Shown piece by piece: positions 6,960 to 13,901 of a stretch of DNA of 22,182 nt. Source of the stretch: CBDUBH01 sp965365345 (GTDB lineage Bacteria > Bacteroidota > Ignavibacteria > Ignavibacteriales > SURF-24); contig CBDUBH010000058.1 of assembly GCA_965365345.1 (NCBI GenBank), positions 1-22,182 of the forward strand, in the 5' to 3' direction. The position numbers were made by a program, and so were the translations under genes. Under the pieces are notes generated by a model. That model made no database searches and had not been told where the DNA came from. It worked only from the letters and a program-made list of their open reading frames with translations. The number at the start of each line of letters is the position of its first letter. Position 1 is the stretch's first letter.

Positions 6960-7430
6960 TTAAACAACTACAGGATTATTATAACCTTTTAGTATTGCCT
7001 CTAACTGATAAACTCTAATTGCAAGATCTTCTTTATCTTTTTGAAGCTCTTTATTCACTTCCTTCAAAAGCTCATTTTCACCTTTTACTTTGTTCAATTC
7101 TTCAACGTCAGCTTCAAGTTTTGCAGATCTATTTGAGTAATATTCTATTTTGTCTTTTAACACTTTTGTAGTAGCTGAAAAGTTCTTATCAAACTTCCTT
7201 AACTCAAACTTTAACTTTTCATTTTCAACTAAATATTCCTGATGATTTTTCCGGTAAGTATAAGCAGCCAACACTCCAACTATTGAACCTGCTAAATATG
7301 TAAGCAGATAAAACTTCCACAGTGGAAACAGTTTAAATGCCGTTCCATTATAGAAGTGGTAAATCACAATTAATGTTGCAGAAATAAGAAATGTTACGGC
7401 TAAAGCATTTTTTGTAAATAACTTTTTCAT
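6960..7430 (-). CDS. Membrane-anchored coiled-coil protein
   Basis: 156 aa from the ATG at 7430, which has AAAGG 7 nt upstream; the upstream ATG at 7466 has no such site. Two membrane helices are visible near residues 9-25 (AVTFLISATLIVIYHFY) and 35-56 (KFYLLTYLAGSIVGVLAAYTY). After that comes a long cytoplasmic coiled coil to the end (for example ELNKVKGENELLKEVNKELQ). No family recognised. In the early operon such proteins may be superinfection-exclusion or membrane-tether factors, but nothing specific is shown here. Confidence 0.6.
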   Translation of the reverse strand: MKKLFTKNALAVTFLISATLIVIYHFYNGTAFKLFPLWKFYLLTYLAGSIVGVLAAYTYRKNHQEYLVENEKLKFELRKFDKNFSATTKVLKDKIEYYSNRSAKLEADVEELNKVKGENELLKEVNKELQKDKEDLAIRVYQLEAILKGYNNPVVV

Positions 7431-7452
7431 TGAATTACCTTTATAGTTTATT

Positions 7453-7704
7453 TTAATCTTCTTCAATTCTTTTCCCTTTTGTATTTTGGATTATATGCTC
7501 AACTATTTCCAAAAGAGGAATCTTTTGATTTTGCGGATTTACACCTCTTAAAGGATTTCTATAAAAATTCAGTTTGCCGCGGTTTATCAATTTAGGTATG
7601 TCATTAATACTACACTCAAGAAGCTCTGCTGCTTCTTTTTTTGAGTAAAGCAGTTTGTATTTACCGCTTGCAAGCAATGAATAAAATAGTTGCATAGTAT
7701 CCAT
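7453..7704 (-). CDS. Small HTH protein, excisionase/MerR-like
   Basis: 83 aa. Residues 19-60 have the HTH_17 type pattern: LYSKKEAAELLECSINDIPK, then LINRGKLNFYRNP and a P-L-LEI-EHI close, as in excisionases and small MerR-like DNA-binders in which a helix-turn-helix is followed by a short wing. It may control the early operon or help excision. The position four nt downstream of the preceding gene supports co-transcription. Being far from the integrase, it is not obviously Xis. Start uncertain: the ATG three codons later is equally possible. Confidence 0.6.
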   Translation of the reverse strand: MDTMQLFYSLLASGKYKLLYSKKEAAELLECSINDIPKLINRGKLNFYRNPLRGVNPQNQKIPLLEIVEHIIQNTKGKRIEED

Positions 7705-7708
7705 ACTA

Positions 7709-8170
7709 TTATCCCAACTGTACGTTTACATTTGTTGAAATATTTCTGATGAATTTATTTATGAAGTTTTGAAGAAAACCAACTCTGGCACTCAAAAGCT
7801 CAAACTCTTTATTATCAATTTTTTTATCGATCCTTACGCAATCGTTAAATTCTTTTCTTAACATTCCAAGACCTTCATACATGTAATCGATCTGATCTTT
7901 TAATTCATCTAAAGTTAAATAGCTCTTTTCTGCAGGAATTAAGAATTCAATAATTTGATTCATTCTTGCTCCATCAATGGATTTAGAACCGTTTTCTTTG
8001 TTGAGCATATTATTCAAAACTCTTTCACTCCATCCGCCGGTTGGATACCTTAATGAAAGTTTTTTTGCCAGTTTTTTATGATCATTTTTATAAGGAGTAA
8101 GAGAAATTATATCAAGCAAACCCTCTCTTATTTCCTCGGTTGAAGTAGCATCCATTAATTTGTACTTCAT
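7709..8170 (-). CDS. Putative phage regulatory protein (CII-like position)
   Basis: 153 aa from the ATG at 8170. This start is chosen because GGAGG lies 9 nt upstream, the strongest ribosome site in the region; the frame is open for 28 more codons. The N-terminal half (KKLAKKLSLRYPTGGWSERV, then LNNMLN) looks like a helix-turn-helix, followed by LTLDELKDQIDYMYEGLGML, a layout like phage CII regulators. The C-terminal third is helical and may oligomerise. Position, second or third in the lytic operon after the promoter, fits a CII-type regulator. The family call is not firm. Confidence 0.5.
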   Translation of the reverse strand: MKYKLMDATSTEEIREGLLDIISLTPYKNDHKKLAKKLSLRYPTGGWSERVLNNMLNKENGSKSIDGARMNQIIEFLIPAEKSYLTLDELKDQIDYMYEGLGMLRKEFNDCVRIDKKIDNKEFELLSARVGFLQNFINKFIRNISTNVNVQLG

Positions 8171-8344
8171 TGTGAACCCCCTCCAATTTGTTTCTGATAA
8201 CAAATTTTGAATTTGTAAATACAGTTTGTTTAGTTCATCTATTTTATTTTTCATTAAAGATTTTTTCAGTAAAATTGAGTTTTGTTTTATGTTTAGAATA
8301 TTGCCGGTTCCGGTAAATAATTCATATACTTATTTCATAACTGT

Positions 8345-8680
8345 TCAAGCAGCTTTTTCATCAACAAGCTTATTGATTTCATATTTGATTTCATTAAGCT
8401 CTTCCTGCGAAAACTGCTGCAGCTGCAAATTGATCTCTTCAAGATTTTTATGGATCAGATCTTTATATAATTCCTTTGCAATAAATGGTAACGAATTACT
8501 TATTACCCTAAGCAAACCCGGTTGTTTTCCTTTAAAAGCCTGGCCAACCTGCGCTTCCGAACGGTTAAGTTTTTCAGCTATTCTCCGGTTTGTTCCTACC
8601 GGGATAAGTCTTTTTGCTTTTGCCCAAATTTCATACGGATCCAGCTGAATTGTTTCTTGCTGTTTTTCGTAATTATTCAT
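8345..8680 (-). CDS. Phage regulator with HTH (Cro-like position)
   Basis: 111 aa. Residues about 28-60 (VGTNRRIAEKLNRSEAQVGQ then AFKGKQPGLLRVI) read as a helix-turn-helix; the C-terminal 40 residues (EEINLQLQQFSQEELNEIKY) are helical. It is an early gene of the leftward operon controlled by the operator region at 9252-9303 and could be a Cro-like or replication regulator. Ribosome site weak (AAAAAGAAAAT before the ATG). The gap downstream (8255-8344) contains a GCCGG/CCGG tandem but no gene. Confidence 0.6.
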   Translation of the reverse strand: MNNYEKQQETIQLDPYEIWAKAKRLIPVGTNRRIAEKLNRSEAQVGQAFKGKQPGLLRVISNSLPFIAKELYKDLIHKNLEEINLQLQQFSQEELNEIKYEINKLVDEKAA

Positions 8681-8764
8681 ATTTTCTTTTTGGATTTGTT
8701 TATTTTTTGTTGTTTAGTTTTTAATATTTCTATTTGTCATAACCATGGAAAAAAGTCAGTTTTG

Positions 8765-8784
8765 GAACAAAGTCCTATTTGTTC
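8765..8784. promoter_or_regulatory. 7-bp inverted repeat, operator-like
   Basis: GAACAAA (8765-8771) and TTTGTTC (8778-8784) are a perfect 7-bp inverted repeat with a 6-bp centre, about 30 bp upstream of the plus-strand gene at 8816. The spacing of half-sites (13 bp centre to centre) fits a dimeric HTH protein. No function can be shown. Confidence 0.3.
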
Positions 8785-8815
8785 ATCTTTTTATTCAATC
8801 ATTTTAAGGCTAAAA

Positions 8816-9085
8816 ATGGATAAAGAACTTTTTGATATTACAAAACATAGATTACTTCTTGAAGCCCAACTTAATTCAACGCTTATTGCTTTTGGCGATG
8901 ATTTAGCTAAACGAAATAATTATAAAAAATTAACCGGGCTTGAAGCCATACATTTTTACTTAATTGAGAAATACCATTGGCAAATTTCTTACGTAAAGTC
9001 TTTGAGCTATAACGATCTTCAATTTGTTTTAACTGAAGAGATGTATGGATGGACTCTGCCCGAAGAACTGAGAAACGATAATTAA
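8816..9085 (+). CDS. Hypothetical protein, antisense to the early operon
   Basis: 89 aa. Start at 8816 chosen because AAGG lies 6 nt upstream; the open frame extends further upstream, but that part is antisense to an early gene. The protein reads as a plausible small helical domain (LTGLEAIHFYLIEKYHWQIS, YNDLQFVLTEE, GWTLPEEL) of a type I have seen beside phage regulators, but I cannot name the family. It lies on the strand opposite to the lytic operon and overlaps convergently with the minus-strand frame 8907-9212, so at most one of the two overlapping parts is likely to be strongly constrained. The codon pattern favours this frame. Confidence 0.55.
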   Translation: MDKELFDITKHRLLLEAQLNSTLIAFGDDLAKRNNYKKLTGLEAIHFYLIEKYHWQISYVKSLSYNDLQFVLTEEMYGWTLPEELRNDN

Positions 9086-9212
9086 GTTCTAATTCCGGTT
9101 CCGGGTATTTTTTTCTTAGCAGATTCATTTCAACTTCAATAGCTCTTTTTTTTAATTGAAGACGTTCATATTGAAGTTGTTCATAATGTGAAATTTTTAG
9201 TTCTTTGTTCAT
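8907..9212 (-). CDS. First frame of the lytic operon, hypothetical
   Basis: 101 aa. The ATG at 9212 is the first start downstream of the consensus early promoter (-10 at 9252-9257). The first 45 residues (for example HYEQLQYERLQLKKRAIEVE and NLLRKKYPEPELELNY) look like a genuine helical protein; the rest is antisense to the gene at 8816-9085 and looks like lower-quality sequence. Either the C-terminal part is non-functional, or the two genes really overlap by 179 bp. No ribosome site is obvious (AACAAAAAATG). Confidence 0.4.
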   Translation of the reverse strand: MNKELKISHYEQLQYERLQLKKRAIEVEMNLLRKKYPEPELELNYRFSVLRAESIHTSLQLKQIEDRYSSKTLRKKFANGISQLSKNVWLQARLIFYNYFV

Positions 9213-9251
9213 TTTTTGTTAAAAGTAATTAAACATCATTTTCTAAATGGA

Positions 9252-9280
9252 AATATAGGGTAAAATTTTACCCTTGTCAA
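9252..9280 (-). promoter_or_regulatory. Early (lytic) promoter, consensus sigma-70 type
   Basis: On the minus strand: TTGACA (9280-9275), a 17-bp spacer, then TATATT (9257-9252). The spacer is one A plus the whole operator palindrome GGGTAAAATTTTACCC, so a bound repressor would block RNA polymerase directly. Transcription would begin near 9245 and run left through the early genes. Confidence 0.8.
9258..9273. promoter_or_regulatory. Operator O1, 16-bp perfect palindrome
   Basis: GGGTAAAATTTTACCC, a perfect 16-bp palindrome lying between the -35 and -10 of the leftward early promoter. It matches the second operator except for the central four bases. The likely ligand is the XRE repressor encoded at 9320. 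Confidence 0.8.
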
Positions 9281-9284
9281 TACC

Positions 9285-9313
9285 TTTGGGTAAATATTTA
9301 CCCTTTTTAAAAT
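9285..9313 (+). promoter_or_regulatory. Possible repressor maintenance promoter, leaderless transcript
   Basis: TAAAAT at 9308-9313 is a fair -10; 17 bp upstream is TTTGGG (9285-9290), a poor -35 that would need activation. The start would fall on or beside the ATG at 9320, and no ribosome site exists there, so the mRNA would be leaderless, as for lambda cI from PRM. This is inference from spacing. Confidence 0.35.
9288..9303. promoter_or_regulatory. Operator O2, 16-bp perfect palindrome
   Basis: GGGTAAATATTTACCC, centred 30 bp (about three helical turns) from O1, so two repressor dimers would sit on the same face and could cooperate. It ends 16 bp before the repressor ATG and overlaps the probable -35/spacer of the repressor promoter, which allows autoregulation. 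Confidence 0.78.
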
Positions 9314-9319
9314 AATTTT

Positions 9320-9814
9320 ATGGATGGAATAGGTAATAGAATTAAAAAAGTTAGAGCTGAAGCTAATTTTAGCCAAGAGAAATTGGCTGAATTAGTTGGT
9401 GTTTCTAAAAAAACTATTGTGAATTACGAAAATGGTAGTTCCGATGTTCCCTATTCTAATTTGTTGAAAATTGCAGAAGTCTGTAATATTGATAAAAATT
9501 GGTTATTTTTCGGAGAAGATAAAAAGGAAACTGCTTACACTTCAAAAAATTACAGAAGATTTCTTGAAGCGGCAAAAAAACAAGCACATCTTAATTATTC
9601 ACCGAAAAAAACTGAAGATTCAATTTTAACAAATGAAGAGATAGATTTAATTTTAGCTGTTAGGCAATATCCAGAATTTAAAGAATTAATTTTTACGGCA
9701 TTAAAAGGTTTGAAAATCACTAACGAAAGTATTGAAAAATTGCTTAGCAGAATTGAACAAATAAATCCTGATACCGAAGATCCGGAACGAGGTTTATCAA
9801 AATCAGAAGAGTAA
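9320..9814 (+). CDS. XRE-family phage repressor (CI-like, no peptidase domain)
   Basis: 164 aa. Residues 4-60 are a classic XRE/Cro-CI helix-turn-helix: IGNRIKKVRAEANFSQEKLA, ELVGVSKKTIVNYENG, then NLLKIAEVCNIDKNWLFFGE, which is the usual end of the domain. The rest (about 90-150) is helical and charged, probably for dimerisation. There is no S24 (LexA-like) self-cleavage domain, so induction would not follow direct RecA-stimulated autocleavage; an antirepressor or another protein would be needed. It is divergent from the lytic operon across two palindromic operators, the arrangement that defines a lysogeny switch. No Shine-Dalgarno sequence is visible. Confidence 0.85.
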   Translation: MDGIGNRIKKVRAEANFSQEKLAELVGVSKKTIVNYENGSSDVPYSNLLKIAEVCNIDKNWLFFGEDKKETAYTSKNYRRFLEAAKKQAHLNYSPKKTEDSILTNEEIDLILAVRQYPEFKELIFTALKGLKITNESIEKLLSRIEQINPDTEDPERGLSKSEE

Positions 9815-9965
9815 AAACAATATAATAATAAATTAAACGGGCAATAAAATTGGGGATGCAATACAACTTAAGGGGAAATACAAATTTAAGAACCGATCTG
9901 AAATTGGTCCTCTCAAAAACTAATCGAAAACAAAAAAATAATTATTAATTAAAACCTTTGGGATT

Positions 9966-11615
9966 ATGAATAAATTATATTTTGCAGATTGTTTAGATGT
10001 TTTAAAAGAATTACACAGTGAACATAAAGAAGGGTTCATTGATTTAATTTATATAGATCCGCCTTTCAACTCCAAAAGAGATTATAACATTTTATTTGAA
10101 TCAATTGACATGAACGATACAAAAGCCCAGAAAGAAGCTTTTGCAGATACATGGAGTAATGTTTCATACATTGATACTTTAAACGAAATAAAATCAATTG
10201 ATCTTGATCTTTACAGCTTCCTTAATGCATTGGATAAAATCAGAATTTCAAAAAGTGCCATCTCCTATCTTACTACAATGGCAATCAGAATTTACTACAT
10301 GCACAAAGTATTGAAAGATACCGGAAGCTTTTATCTGCATTGTGATCCAACAATGAGTCATTATTTGAAATTAGTTTGTGATTTAATTTTTGGTGAAAGA
10401 AATTTTCGAAGTGAGATAACTTGGCAGAGAACAAATACACATAATGATGCAAAAAAGCATTTAGCAAATGTAGCTGACATAATTTTGTATTATACAAAAA
10501 GTAATAAATATATTTACAATCCGCAGTATACATCTTTAGATCCTGAATATGTTAGAAAATTTTATAGACATGATGATAATGATGGAAGAGGGATTTACAG
10601 AATTTCTGATCTTGCAAGTCCAAATCCCCGTCCTAACTTAACCTATTTTTATAAAGGATATGAGCCTCCAGCAAATGGTTGGGCAGTTTCCCTTGAAAAG
10701 ATGAAAGAGCTCGATGCACAAAACCGTATATATTACCCCAAAAAAGAAGGTGGAAGATTACAACGAAAGAAATATCTTTCGGAATCAAAAGGTAATTTAA
10801 TTGGCAATATTTGGTTAGATATTTATCCTTTATCGGCGCAAGAAAAAGAAAAATTAGGTTATCCTACACAAAAACCGGAAGCTTTATTAGAAAGAATTAT
10901 AAAAACCTCATCAGAAGAAGGCGACCTTGTTGCGGATTTCTTTTGCGGATGTGGAACCACAATTGCAGCGGCTCAAAAATTAAACAGAAATTGGGTTGGC
11001 ACTGATATTTCACATTTAGCAATAAAGCTGATTGTTGACAGACTAACAAAACCTTACCCCAAAGCGCGAGCTAAAGTAATAAAGGATAATATTTATATTT
11101 CCGGTTTTCCAAGAGATATTGCCGGAGCTCATGAGCTTGCTGAAAATTCAACTGATGGAAGATTCGGATTCCAAGAATGGATAATTGAAGTAATGTTAGG
11201 TGGAATTGTAAATCCTAAAAGAACAGCTGACGGCGGTTGGGATGGTTACATCACTTTTGATAAAGCCGAAAAAGAAAAAGGTGTAATTTTAATTGAAGTA
11301 AAAAGCGGCAATGTAAATGTTAAAAATGTTCGGGAATTCATACATGTAGTAAATCATTCAGATAGTGCTGACATGGGAATTTTCGTTTGCTTTGAAAATC
11401 AGGTAACAAAGCCGATGCTACTCGAAGCAAAGAATCAGGGTTACTTTGATGAAAAACATTTCGGAAACAGAATTGATAAAATTCAGATCATTACAGTTGA
11501 AGATCTTCTAAACGGAAAAGAAGTTTACTTACCGAATCATTTTTATGTTAAAGATACATTCAAAACCGCAACTAAAAAAACCGATTCAGAAGATAAGCAA
11601 GAGAGTTTGTTTTAA
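9966..11615 (+). CDS. DNA methyltransferase fused to Mrr-like nuclease (single-chain R-M)
   Basis: 549 aa with two parts. Residues 1 to about 370 are a beta-class N6-adenine/N4-cytosine methyltransferase (PF01555 type): catalytic motif IV DPPF (31-34) comes before the SAM-binding motif I FFCGCG (325-330), and a PTQKPEALLERII segment precedes motif I, as usual in this class. Residues about 395-530 look like a PD-(D/E)XK restriction domain of Mrr type: GGWDGYITF with Asp426, then LIEVKSG with Glu444 and Lys446, followed by a helix and IQIITVEDLLNGKEVYLP. The expected job is to methylate host sites and cut unmodified DNA with one polypeptide. It is the first accessory gene after the repressor. 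Target sequence unknown. It could also be a modification-dependent enzyme. Confidence 0.82.
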   Translation: MNKLYFADCLDVLKELHSEHKEGFIDLIYIDPPFNSKRDYNILFESIDMNDTKAQKEAFADTWSNVSYIDTLNEIKSIDLDLYSFLNALDKIRISKSAISYLTTMAIRIYYMHKVLKDTGSFYLHCDPTMSHYLKLVCDLIFGERNFRSEITWQRTNTHNDAKKHLANVADIILYYTKSNKYIYNPQYTSLDPEYVRKFYRHDDNDGRGIYRISDLASPNPRPNLTYFYKGYEPPANGWAVSLEKMKELDAQNRIYYPKKEGGRLQRKKYLSESKGNLIGNIWLDIYPLSAQEKEKLGYPTQKPEALLERIIKTSSEEGDLVADFFCGCGTTIAAAQKLNRNWVGTDISHLAIKLIVDRLTKPYPKARAKVIKDNIYISGFPRDIAGAHELAENSTDGRFGFQEWIIEVMLGGIVNPKRTADGGWDGYITFDKAEKEKGVILIEVKSGNVNVKNVREFIHVVNHSDSADMGIFVCFENQVTKPMLLEAKNQGYFDEKHFGNRIDKIQIITVEDLLNGKEVYLPNHFYVKDTFKTATKKTDSEDKQESLF

Positions 11616-11666
11616 GATTTTAATAGAATTAATTAAATAATTGATTTAATAAAAACTTTATAAAAT

Positions 11667-12197
11667 ATGTCTAATGAAATTTTGAATAAGTTAACTGATA
11701 CAGAAATAGATTTGCTTTTGGCGTTGGGTGAAAATTTAAAAATTAATAAAGGCATAGAAAATAATAAAATAGCTTATTTCTTTAAAATACATAAAAAGGA
11801 AAAGGAAGATTTTGAATATCTGTTAAAACGTTTAGAATCAGAATTCAAATTAGTGTGTACAGAAGGAAATATTTATCATTACTCGGTTTATACAACAGCA
11901 AAAAAATACTATTTAATTGGTTATGGACAAGCGTTAATAGAAGAAAGAAACAATAAAAAGGAAGATCAATCGGTAAGATTCCCTTTAATTATCTTTGATG
12001 AAGACAAAGAATTTATATTTAAAATATTCAGCAAATATAGTATAAAAAAAGTTGAAATGAGGAAACATTTTAATTCACAAAATCCTCATGGATTCTATGA
12101 TATAGAAATTGAAAACCCACTTGATTTATTTGATTTCGGAATTGATTATGGAAAATACTTAAAAGAAAAAGAAATATCTGAGTCTAAAAAAAGTTAA
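11667..12197 (+). CDS. Hypothetical protein, winged-helix-like N-terminus
   Basis: 176 aa, not recognised. Residues 5-90 (LNKLTDTEIDLLLALGENLK, then YLLKRLESEFKLVCTEGNIY) read as helices followed by a hairpin, like a winged helix. The C-terminal half is charged and ends EISESKKS. It lies 51 bp after the methyltransferase-nuclease gene on the same strand and may be an accessory or control protein for it, but this is position only. Confidence 0.55.
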   Translation: MSNEILNKLTDTEIDLLLALGENLKINKGIENNKIAYFFKIHKKEKEDFEYLLKRLESEFKLVCTEGNIYHYSVYTTAKKYYLIGYGQALIEERNNKKEDQSVRFPLIIFDEDKEFIFKIFSKYSIKKVEMRKHFNSQNPHGFYDIEIENPLDLFDFGIDYGKYLKEKEISESKKS

Positions 12198-12379
12198 AAG
12201 TTCTGAAGAATAAATATTAAATCAGTATTACATAGATATTAAATTATAGAATTATAAACCACATAAAATTGAATGTAACTTTTTTTGATGAATTTATGGC
12301 ATATGCTATTTATGAATATAATAACTTCGATTAAAATGAGTAAACTGTCCAACAAAAAAAATAATATTAAGCAATACTT

Positions 12380-12853
12380 ATGAACCCTTGTAATGAAATT
12401 TCTAGTGATTGGTTTTGGGAAGGAAACGTGGTTAAATCTGTTATTGAAGCACTAAAAGAAAAAGAGAATTGTGAAATAATAAGTTTTTGCGATACAGCTT
12501 CGCGACAAAAAGGAATAGATATACATGCAAAAATAAAGGAAACTGAAATCATTATTGAAGCAAAAGGTTATCCTTCAGATAAATATCAAAGAGGCGAAAA
12601 AAAAGGTCAGTATAAAAAAACTCGACCCAGAACTCAAGCAAAACATTGGCTAGCACAAGTATTACTTACTGCTATTGGAAGAAAAATAAAATTCCCCGGT
12701 TCGAAGGTATTTATTGTTCTACCTAACTTCCCTTTTTATGTGGAACAAGTTAAAACCATAAAAGATACGATCAATAAAATTGGAATAAGTTTTTTAATAG
12801 TTGAAGAAACAGGCAAAATAATAGGAGTAGAGCAAATAAATGAATTAAAATAG
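12380..12853 (+). CDS. Stand-alone PD-(D/E)XK nuclease-like protein
   Basis: 157 aa. The nuclease core signature is visible: SRQKGIDIHAKIKETEIIIE (41-60) with Asp47 as the metal ligand, then E60-A-K62 inside IIIEAKGYPSD. Before it is an EGNVVKSVIEAL helix carrying a conserved-looking Glu14. After it, QAKHWLAQVLLTAIGR is a typical helix with Gln and a second basic patch, then VFIVLPN and a Rossmann-like strand-helix end. It is the size of a single nuclease domain with no recognition domain. A similar unclassified small family is often seen in bacterial genomes. In this accessory region a restriction or DNA-degrading defence role is plausible. The preceding 182-bp gap has no gene. Confidence 0.62.
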   Translation: MNPCNEISSDWFWEGNVVKSVIEALKEKENCEIISFCDTASRQKGIDIHAKIKETEIIIEAKGYPSDKYQRGEKKGQYKKTRPRTQAKHWLAQVLLTAIGRKIKFPGSKVFIVLPNFPFYVEQVKTIKDTINKIGISFLIVEETGKIIGVEQINELK

Positions 12854-12933
12854 TAATGTTGGAAAGACATTAATTTTATTAATGGAAGCATCAAAAGTTA
12901 ATAAAACATATTTAACAGTTAAAAATCACAAAT

Positions 12934-12957
12934 AACTTTCCGAAAGTTAGTGAATTT
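12934..12957. repeat. Palindrome plus first copy of a 20-bp element upstream of TIR genes
   Basis: AACTTTC-C-GAAAGTT (12934-12948) is a perfect 7+1+7 palindrome. The stretch 12938-12957 (TTCCGAAAGTTAG then TGAATTT) recurs with 18 of 20 matches at 14436-14455. It lies about 50 bp before the first TIR gene. It may be an operator shared by both transcription units, or a boundary of an inserted cassette. Confidence 0.5.
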
Positions 12958-13008
12958 AAAATATTAATAATGAATTAGAAATAAAACCTATTGATAAAAT
13001 AACTACTG

Positions 13009-13878
13009 ATGAAAATATTTTTTTGTTACAAACATACTGATAGTGTCCTTGCAGATCTTTCAATAGATAAAATGCTAAAGTACTCAAGTAATTCTATCGC
13101 TGTTTTACGAGAGGTCAAGCATTCCGAAAATTGGAAAATCAACGCTGAAAGACAAATGCAAGAATCTGACTTTGTAATATTTTTGATTGGAAACAATACA
13201 TTTAGAAGCAAAAACCTAATATGGGAATATGCAAAAGCTAAAGAATTAAATAAACAAATAATTGGAATTAAGCTTATAGATGCTTCTGAAGAATCTGTTT
13301 TATTTTGTCAAGGATTTCAGGTATTTGATAATCCTCGACAAGCTTGGCCTTACTTAAAAAAGGTATTTGACATTGATAGAGAATTATTGCTGGAGCAGTA
13401 TAAAATAATGGTTTCTTCAACAGAAAAAGTAACTGATCAGAGAATGAAAGTGAATAATCTGTTTTTTACAGTTACTTCGACAATGCTATCCTTAGCTTTA
13501 ATTATTGGAAAAACATTTAATTTTACTCTTGTAGGTATTATTGGAATGATTTTAATCACAATAATGTCTTTTTTAGTTACTTTTTTTTGGGAAGATCTGA
13601 TTTGTTCATACGGAAAACTTAATAAAGGCAAATTTAAAGTCATAGATGTAATTGAAAAGCAACTCCGAACAAATATGTTTGAAAAGGAATGGAAAATTTT
13701 AACTGAGGAAATAAAATACGAACCTAATTCCAGAACAGAAGTAAAGATTGTCAAACGATTTAGAGCATTTATTGTTCTCATATTCTTAATACAATTATTT
13801 TATTTGATATATAAAGTAGTAAATATTGAAACGATTTTTGGTTTAATATTTCTCTTATATGGATTTTTTAATTATTGA
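13009..13878 (+). CDS. Membrane TIR protein with RipA/8xMP-like C-terminal region
   Basis: 289 aa. Residues 1-90 are a TIR-like domain: strand KIFFCYKHTDS, NWKINAERQM then ESDFVIFLIGNNTF, then the helix with the candidate catalytic Glu73 in IWEYAKAKELNKQIIGIKLI. Residues 125-230 match the RipA-type octameric membrane protein pattern: LLLEQYKIMVSSTEKVTDQR, membrane helices at about 150-168 and 172-193, then WEDLICSYGKLNKGKFKVIDV and EKEWKIL. Two more membrane helices (about 251-270 and 273-288) end the protein. Both domains are widespread in anti-phage systems, where TIR domains bind or cleave NAD and the membrane part disrupts the membrane. I infer an NAD-signal-linked membrane effector. The next gene is a second TIR. 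Lack of Glu73 function would argue for a signal-binding, not enzymatic, TIR. Confidence 0.72.
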   Translation: MKIFFCYKHTDSVLADLSIDKMLKYSSNSIAVLREVKHSENWKINAERQMQESDFVIFLIGNNTFRSKNLIWEYAKAKELNKQIIGIKLIDASEESVLFCQGFQVFDNPRQAWPYLKKVFDIDRELLLEQYKIMVSSTEKVTDQRMKVNNLFFTVTSTMLSLALIIGKTFNFTLVGIIGMILITIMSFLVTFFWEDLICSYGKLNKGKFKVIDVIEKQLRTNMFEKEWKILTEEIKYEPNSRTEVKIVKRFRAFIVLIFLIQLFYLIYKVVNIETIFGLIFLLYGFFNY

Positions 13879-13901
13879 ATCTCATTATTATTGGAGGAAT
13901 C

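Noticed and set aside
8522..8815. Plus-strand extension upstream of the 89-aa gene
   Set aside because: The frame is open, but it is antisense to the 111-aa regulator and rich in Phe/Cys/Ser; the ribosome site supports the start at 8816.
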